Shown in pieces: positions 61,221 through 64,000 of a stretch of DNA of 64,000 bases. Positions within the stretch are counted from its first letter, which is position 1. Each line of letters opens with the position of its first letter. Origin of the DNA: Phycisphaerales bacterium. GTDB taxonomy: Bacteria; Planctomycetota; Phycisphaerae; Phycisphaerales; SM1A02. Position numbers and translations under genes: made by a program. The DNA is taken from contig SIAP01000009.1 of assembly GCA_009691725.1 (NCBI GenBank), forward strand, positions 21,354 to 85,353, written 5' to 3'. The notes below the pieces were generated by a model. That model was not told the DNA's origin, did no database searches, and saw nothing but the letters and a program-made list of their open reading frames with translations.

Positions 61221-63625
61221 GCGAAATTTTTAGACATCAGATATTGAATCACTTGGGACACAACGGCTATCAGCCGGTGCGATCCCGCGAACTCGAGAGG
61301 CAAATGCGCATCCTCGAAGATCAGGCACCAGAGTTCCGCGCAACACTCGACGCACTCGCCACCGAAGACTTCATCGACATCAGTAATGACGACATCGTTC
61401 GGCTCACGCGTTTCAAGGATGAGACGATCGGACGCATTCGCATCAGTTCGCGTGGCAACGGCAGTGGATTCGTCGTGCCGACGATTCCCAGTCGCGAAGG
61501 CGATCTCTATGTCGCAGCGAGCGACACTGGCGGGGCGATTTCTGGTGACACGGTTCGGGTTGCGATCGTTCGCCGAGGCAAGGACTGGGATCGCGCACCA
61601 GATGCGCGTCCGACGGGTCGTGTCGTCGAAGTGATGGAGCGCGGACAAACTCGATTCGCCGGTCGACTCGAAATGGAAGGGCGCGGATGGATCGTCGTGC
61701 CAGATGGTCGCAACATGACGGAGCCCATCGTTGTGCGTGATCCCGGAGCGAAGGACGCGAAGGTTGGCGACAAGGTCATCGTCGAGATCACGCGCTTCCC
61801 CGATCAACGCTCGCGCGCAGAAGGAGTCATCACCAAGAGACTTGGCGCAGCAGGCGAACCCGATGCGGAAACGCAATCGGTGATGGCGACCTACGAACTC
61901 CATGATGCATTCCCCCAAGAGGTGCTTGACGAGGCGGCGGAGGCTGCCCGTTCGTTCGAGGTGCACCGCGATGGACCATGGCTCGGACGCGAAGACCTGA
62001 CGGCGATGTCGGTGTTCACGATCGATCCGCCAGACGCACGCGACTTCGACGATGCCATCTCGATTGCCTATGACGACAAGCGCGAAGAGTGGACCCTCGC
62101 CGTCCATATCGCCGATGTCGCATCATTCGTCACGCGTGGCAGTGCGCTTGATGTCGAGGCGCGCGAGCGCGGGACGAGCGCATACCTCCCCCGCCGCGTG
62201 ATCCCCATGCTGCCAGAGACGCTCTCGAATGGCGTCTGCTCGCTGCAAGAGGGCGTCGCACGATTCACCAAGAGTGTGTGGATCACCTTCGACAAGAGTG
62301 GACGGGTTCTCTTTGAACGCTACGCATCGACTGTGATTCGTTCGCGCAAGCGCATGACATATCTCGAAGCGCAGGCGATCATCGATGGCGACACGACGAC
62401 TGCACGCACGCATGCCAAGACGGCAACGCCAGTCGACGACGCGCTCATCACCGAACTGCGCATGTGCAATGACCTCGCCAAGATTCTCCGAGCGCGGCGC
62501 ATCAAGGACGGGATGATTGTGCTGTCGCTTCCCGAATCCGAACTTGTCTTCGCCGATGATGGACGAGTCAAGGATGTCGAGCCGGAGGACAATGCCTTCA
62601 CACACACGCTGATTGAGATGTTCATGGTCGAGGCCAATGAGGCAGTGGCGAGACTGTTCGCATCACTGTCCATCCCCGCGCTGCGGCGAATCCATCCCGC
62701 ACCATCGTTTCATGACATCGAGGAACTGCGTATGTATGCGCGAGCGGCAAAGATTCGCCTGCCCGAAACACCAACGCGTCGCGACTTGCAGGCACTGCTC
62801 GACAGTGTGCGCGGCACAGAGAGTGAGCGAGCGATTCACTTTTCGGTCCTGCGTTCGATGGCGAAGGCGACCTACGCCCCTGCGCTTGTTGGTCACTTTG
62901 CACTCGCGAGCGAGCATTACTTGCACTTTACGAGTCCCATTCGGCGCTATCCCGATCTTGTGACGCATCGCATGCTTGAAGTGTGGACAGAACTGACGGA
63001 CAACGGCACTCAACCGCCAGGTGGCAAGCGGCGGCGCGAGTTGCTTGATCGCATGCGCGATGACCCGCGCGTCGAGAATGCCGACTCACTCGTCGCATGT
63101 GGGCAACACTGCAGCGAAACTGAAGTCAACGCAGAACACGCAGAGCGCGAGTTGCGTTCATTCTTGATTCTGCAATTCTTGTACGACAACTTTCTCACGA
63201 AGACGCTCACCGGTGTGATCACCGGAGTGTCTCCCGGAGGTGGCGGTGTCTTTGTGATGCTTGATCGCTTTCTTGCGGACGGCATGATTCGTCTGCGCGA
63301 AATCGGCGGTGGTGGCAGCGGCGGCGACAAATGGACGCGCAATGCGTCGACTGGTCGAATGACGTCGCCGCGAAGTGGTGCGAGCCTTGGCGTTGGTGAT
63401 GCTGTTGAAGTGACGATCGCAGAGATCAACCTTGCGACGAGGCAGATGGAACTCAAACTCGTGCGCTCACTGCGTCAAGCACAGTTGAGCAAGGCCAGCG
63501 GCGAAGATGGCGAGGTGCGCGGAAAACGCAATCGAGACTTCGTCGGTGGTCGCGGCGCGCCCAAGGGAGAACGCGGTCACAAGAAGGGATTCAAGCAAGG
63601 TCGCCGCGGCAAGCGCGGAAAGTAG
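61217..63625 (+). CDS. rnr: Ribonuclease R
   Basis: An 802-residue 3'-5' exoribonuclease that degrades structured RNA. An N-terminal winged-helix region, cold-shock domains (about 70-240), the RNB catalytic core with DPPDARDFDDAI near 270-281, FTSPIRRYPDLVTHR near 573-587, and a C-terminal S1 domain (LTGVITGVSPGGGGVFVML; VGDAVEVTIAEINLATRQMEL, read in parts). The S1 domain contains a Gly-rich insert. The tail is rich in Lys, Arg and Gly (GGRGAPKGERGHKKGFKQGR), typical of RNase R. Confidence 0.96.
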   Translation: MSEIFRHQILNHLGHNGYQPVRSRELERQMRILEDQAPEFRATLDALATEDFIDISNDDIVRLTRFKDETIGRIRISSRGNGSGFVVPTIPSREGDLYVAASDTGGAISGDTVRVAIVRRGKDWDRAPDARPTGRVVEVMERGQTRFAGRLEMEGRGWIVVPDGRNMTEPIVVRDPGAKDAKVGDKVIVEITRFPDQRSRAEGVITKRLGAAGEPDAETQSVMATYELHDAFPQEVLDEAAEAARSFEVHRDGPWLGREDLTAMSVFTIDPPDARDFDDAISIAYDDKREEWTLAVHIADVASFVTRGSALDVEARERGTSAYLPRRVIPMLPETLSNGVCSLQEGVARFTKSVWITFDKSGRVLFERYASTVIRSRKRMTYLEAQAIIDGDTTTARTHAKTATPVDDALITELRMCNDLAKILRARRIKDGMIVLSLPESELVFADDGRVKDVEPEDNAFTHTLIEMFMVEANEAVARLFASLSIPALRRIHPAPSFHDIEELRMYARAAKIRLPETPTRRDLQALLDSVRGTESERAIHFSVLRSMAKATYAPALVGHFALASEHYLHFTSPIRRYPDLVTHRMLEVWTELTDNGTQPPGGKRRRELLDRMRDDPRVENADSLVACGQHCSETEVNAEHAERELRSFLILQFLYDNFLTKTLTGVITGVSPGGGGVFVMLDRFLADGMIRLREIGGGGSGGDKWTRNASTGRMTSPRSGASLGVGDAVEVTIAEINLATRQMELKLVRSLRQAQLSKASGEDGEVRGKRNRDFVGGRGAPKGERGHKKGFKQGRRGKRGK

Positions 63626-63636
63626 GCACGAAACCA

Positions 63637-63687
63637 CTCACTGCGGTGAGAGTGTGCGGATTGACCGTCGTCTTCTACCGCAGTGAG
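63637..63687. promoter_or_regulatory. 11-bp inverted repeat between rnr and the last gene
   Basis: CTCACTGCGGT (63637-63647) and ACCGCAGTGAG (63677-63687) are perfect complements around a 29-base loop. There is no T run, so it is not a clear terminator; it lies 34 bases before the -10 of the next gene and could be an operator or a leaky terminator. Confidence 0.5.
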
Positions 63688-63720
63688 GACAATTCGTACG
63701 CACCCATCCCTGATTGCCAG

Positions 63721-63726
63721 TACTGT
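63721..63726 (+). promoter_or_regulatory. -10 element TACTGT
   Basis: TACTGT, 7 bases (CACGACC), then ATG at 63734. Confidence 0.5.
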
Positions 63727-63733
63727 CACGACC

Positions 63734-64000
63734 ATGCACAGGTTGCTCAAGCCGTCATCACCCTGGAGACTCCTCAAGAATCGCACGCTGCCCTTGCTTG
63801 TGGCACTCGTCGCGTTGATCGCGCTGCATCCACTCTTCATGAGTCACGGCGTCATCGCGATCGGCAGTTTTCCACTCGCCATCCTGCTCGTGCCGATGAT
63901 TGGGGTCGCAGCAATCGGCAGTTGGACTCGCGCCCTGCCTCTTGGGTTGATTCTCGTCGCGATCCTCACCTGGGCGATTGTCGCCCACGATCTTGACGCC
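63734..64000 (+). CDS. Partial membrane protein (N-terminus only)
   Basis: The frame from the ATG at 63734 runs to the window end without a stop (89 codons). It encodes at least two or three transmembrane segments (LPLLVALVALIALHPLF, FPLAILLVPMIGVAAIG, LGLILVAILTWAIVA). The layout resembles the N-terminal half of small ion-channel-like membrane proteins, but this cannot be settled from the fragment. The start is supported by a TACTGT 7 bases upstream. Confidence 0.6.
   Translation, partial: MHRLLKPSSPWRLLKNRTLPLLVALVALIALHPLFMSHGVIAIGSFPLAILLVPMIGVAAIGSWTRALPLGLILVAILTWAIVAHDLDA

Overview
The window is a 64 kb piece of a GC-rich bacterial chromosome. It contains no rRNA, insertion sequence, prophage or CRISPR array. 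The gene content points to a planctomycete, most likely of the Phycisphaerae. The clues are secreted proteins with dockerin-like DLNNDG/DLDRDG repeats, secreted proteins with a single EF-hand, prepilin-like secreted proteins with an FTLVEVLVV leader, zinc-ribbon membrane proteins of the CxxC...LRGLP...CPECG type, DUF1080 and PQQ-type sugar dehydrogenases, and an LptD-like outer-membrane protein. The lineage is inferred from these features alone.

Layout. 0-6.3 kb: metallophosphoesterase, two lipoproteins, MarC, purE-purK, then an orphan DNA methyltransferase and a XerC-type recombinase on the opposite strand. 6.5-11.7 kb: tRNA-Lys, a SNF2 helicase with a SWIM protein, and CysE. 11.7-16.7 kb: exported EF-hand protein, sugar dehydrogenase, DUF1080 hydrolase and an RNase H of the Bacillus halodurans type. 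16.7-21.3 kb: FHA-GAF-HD-GYP phosphodiesterase, a prepilin-like protein, a CapD/WbpM sugar-nucleotide dehydratase and tRNA-Leu. 21.3-24.2 kb: CoA-transferase and three unrecognised genes, one with a HEPN-like DUF4145 domain. 24.2-35.6 kb, minus strand: folC-leuS-two regulatory or unknown genes-DUF58-TgpA transglutaminase, then PilZ and Bax-inhibitor-1 genes. 35.6-42.3 kb: LOG protein, then the minus-strand run ribH-nusB-ftsY-prepilin-membrane protein-hrpB. 42.3-48.3 kb: UbiA-like enzyme, LptD-like protein, a secreted SGNH-like protein and a decayed DUF1905/YdeI gene. 48.4-54.9 kb: HAD phosphatase-LemA-RuvB, a frameshifted zinc-ribbon gene, Lon-like N-domain protein, MoxR and a second zinc-ribbon membrane protein. 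55-63.6 kb: a protein quality-control block, groEL1-groES-groEL2-terminator-dnaJ-grpE-fmdB-rnr. The window ends inside a membrane-protein gene.

Two things stand out. First, most transcription units outside operons have a TAnnnT hexamer ending only 6-7 bases before the start codon and no Shine-Dalgarno sequence, which is the signature of leaderless mRNA. At several divergent gene pairs the two -10 hexamers even share the central TA. Leadered genes with a good ribosome binding site are the minority (the small acidic gene at 23.8 kb, LemA, Bax inhibitor, groEL2). Second, the two GroEL paralogs flank groES and have split the usual features. GroEL1 keeps the GGM tail but has changed apical substrate-contact residues; GroEL2 keeps the canonical apical motif but has lost the GGM tail. 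The groEL1 leader also carries inverted repeats that are not CIRCE.

All calls come from reading the translated sequence and DNA by eye; no database search was run.
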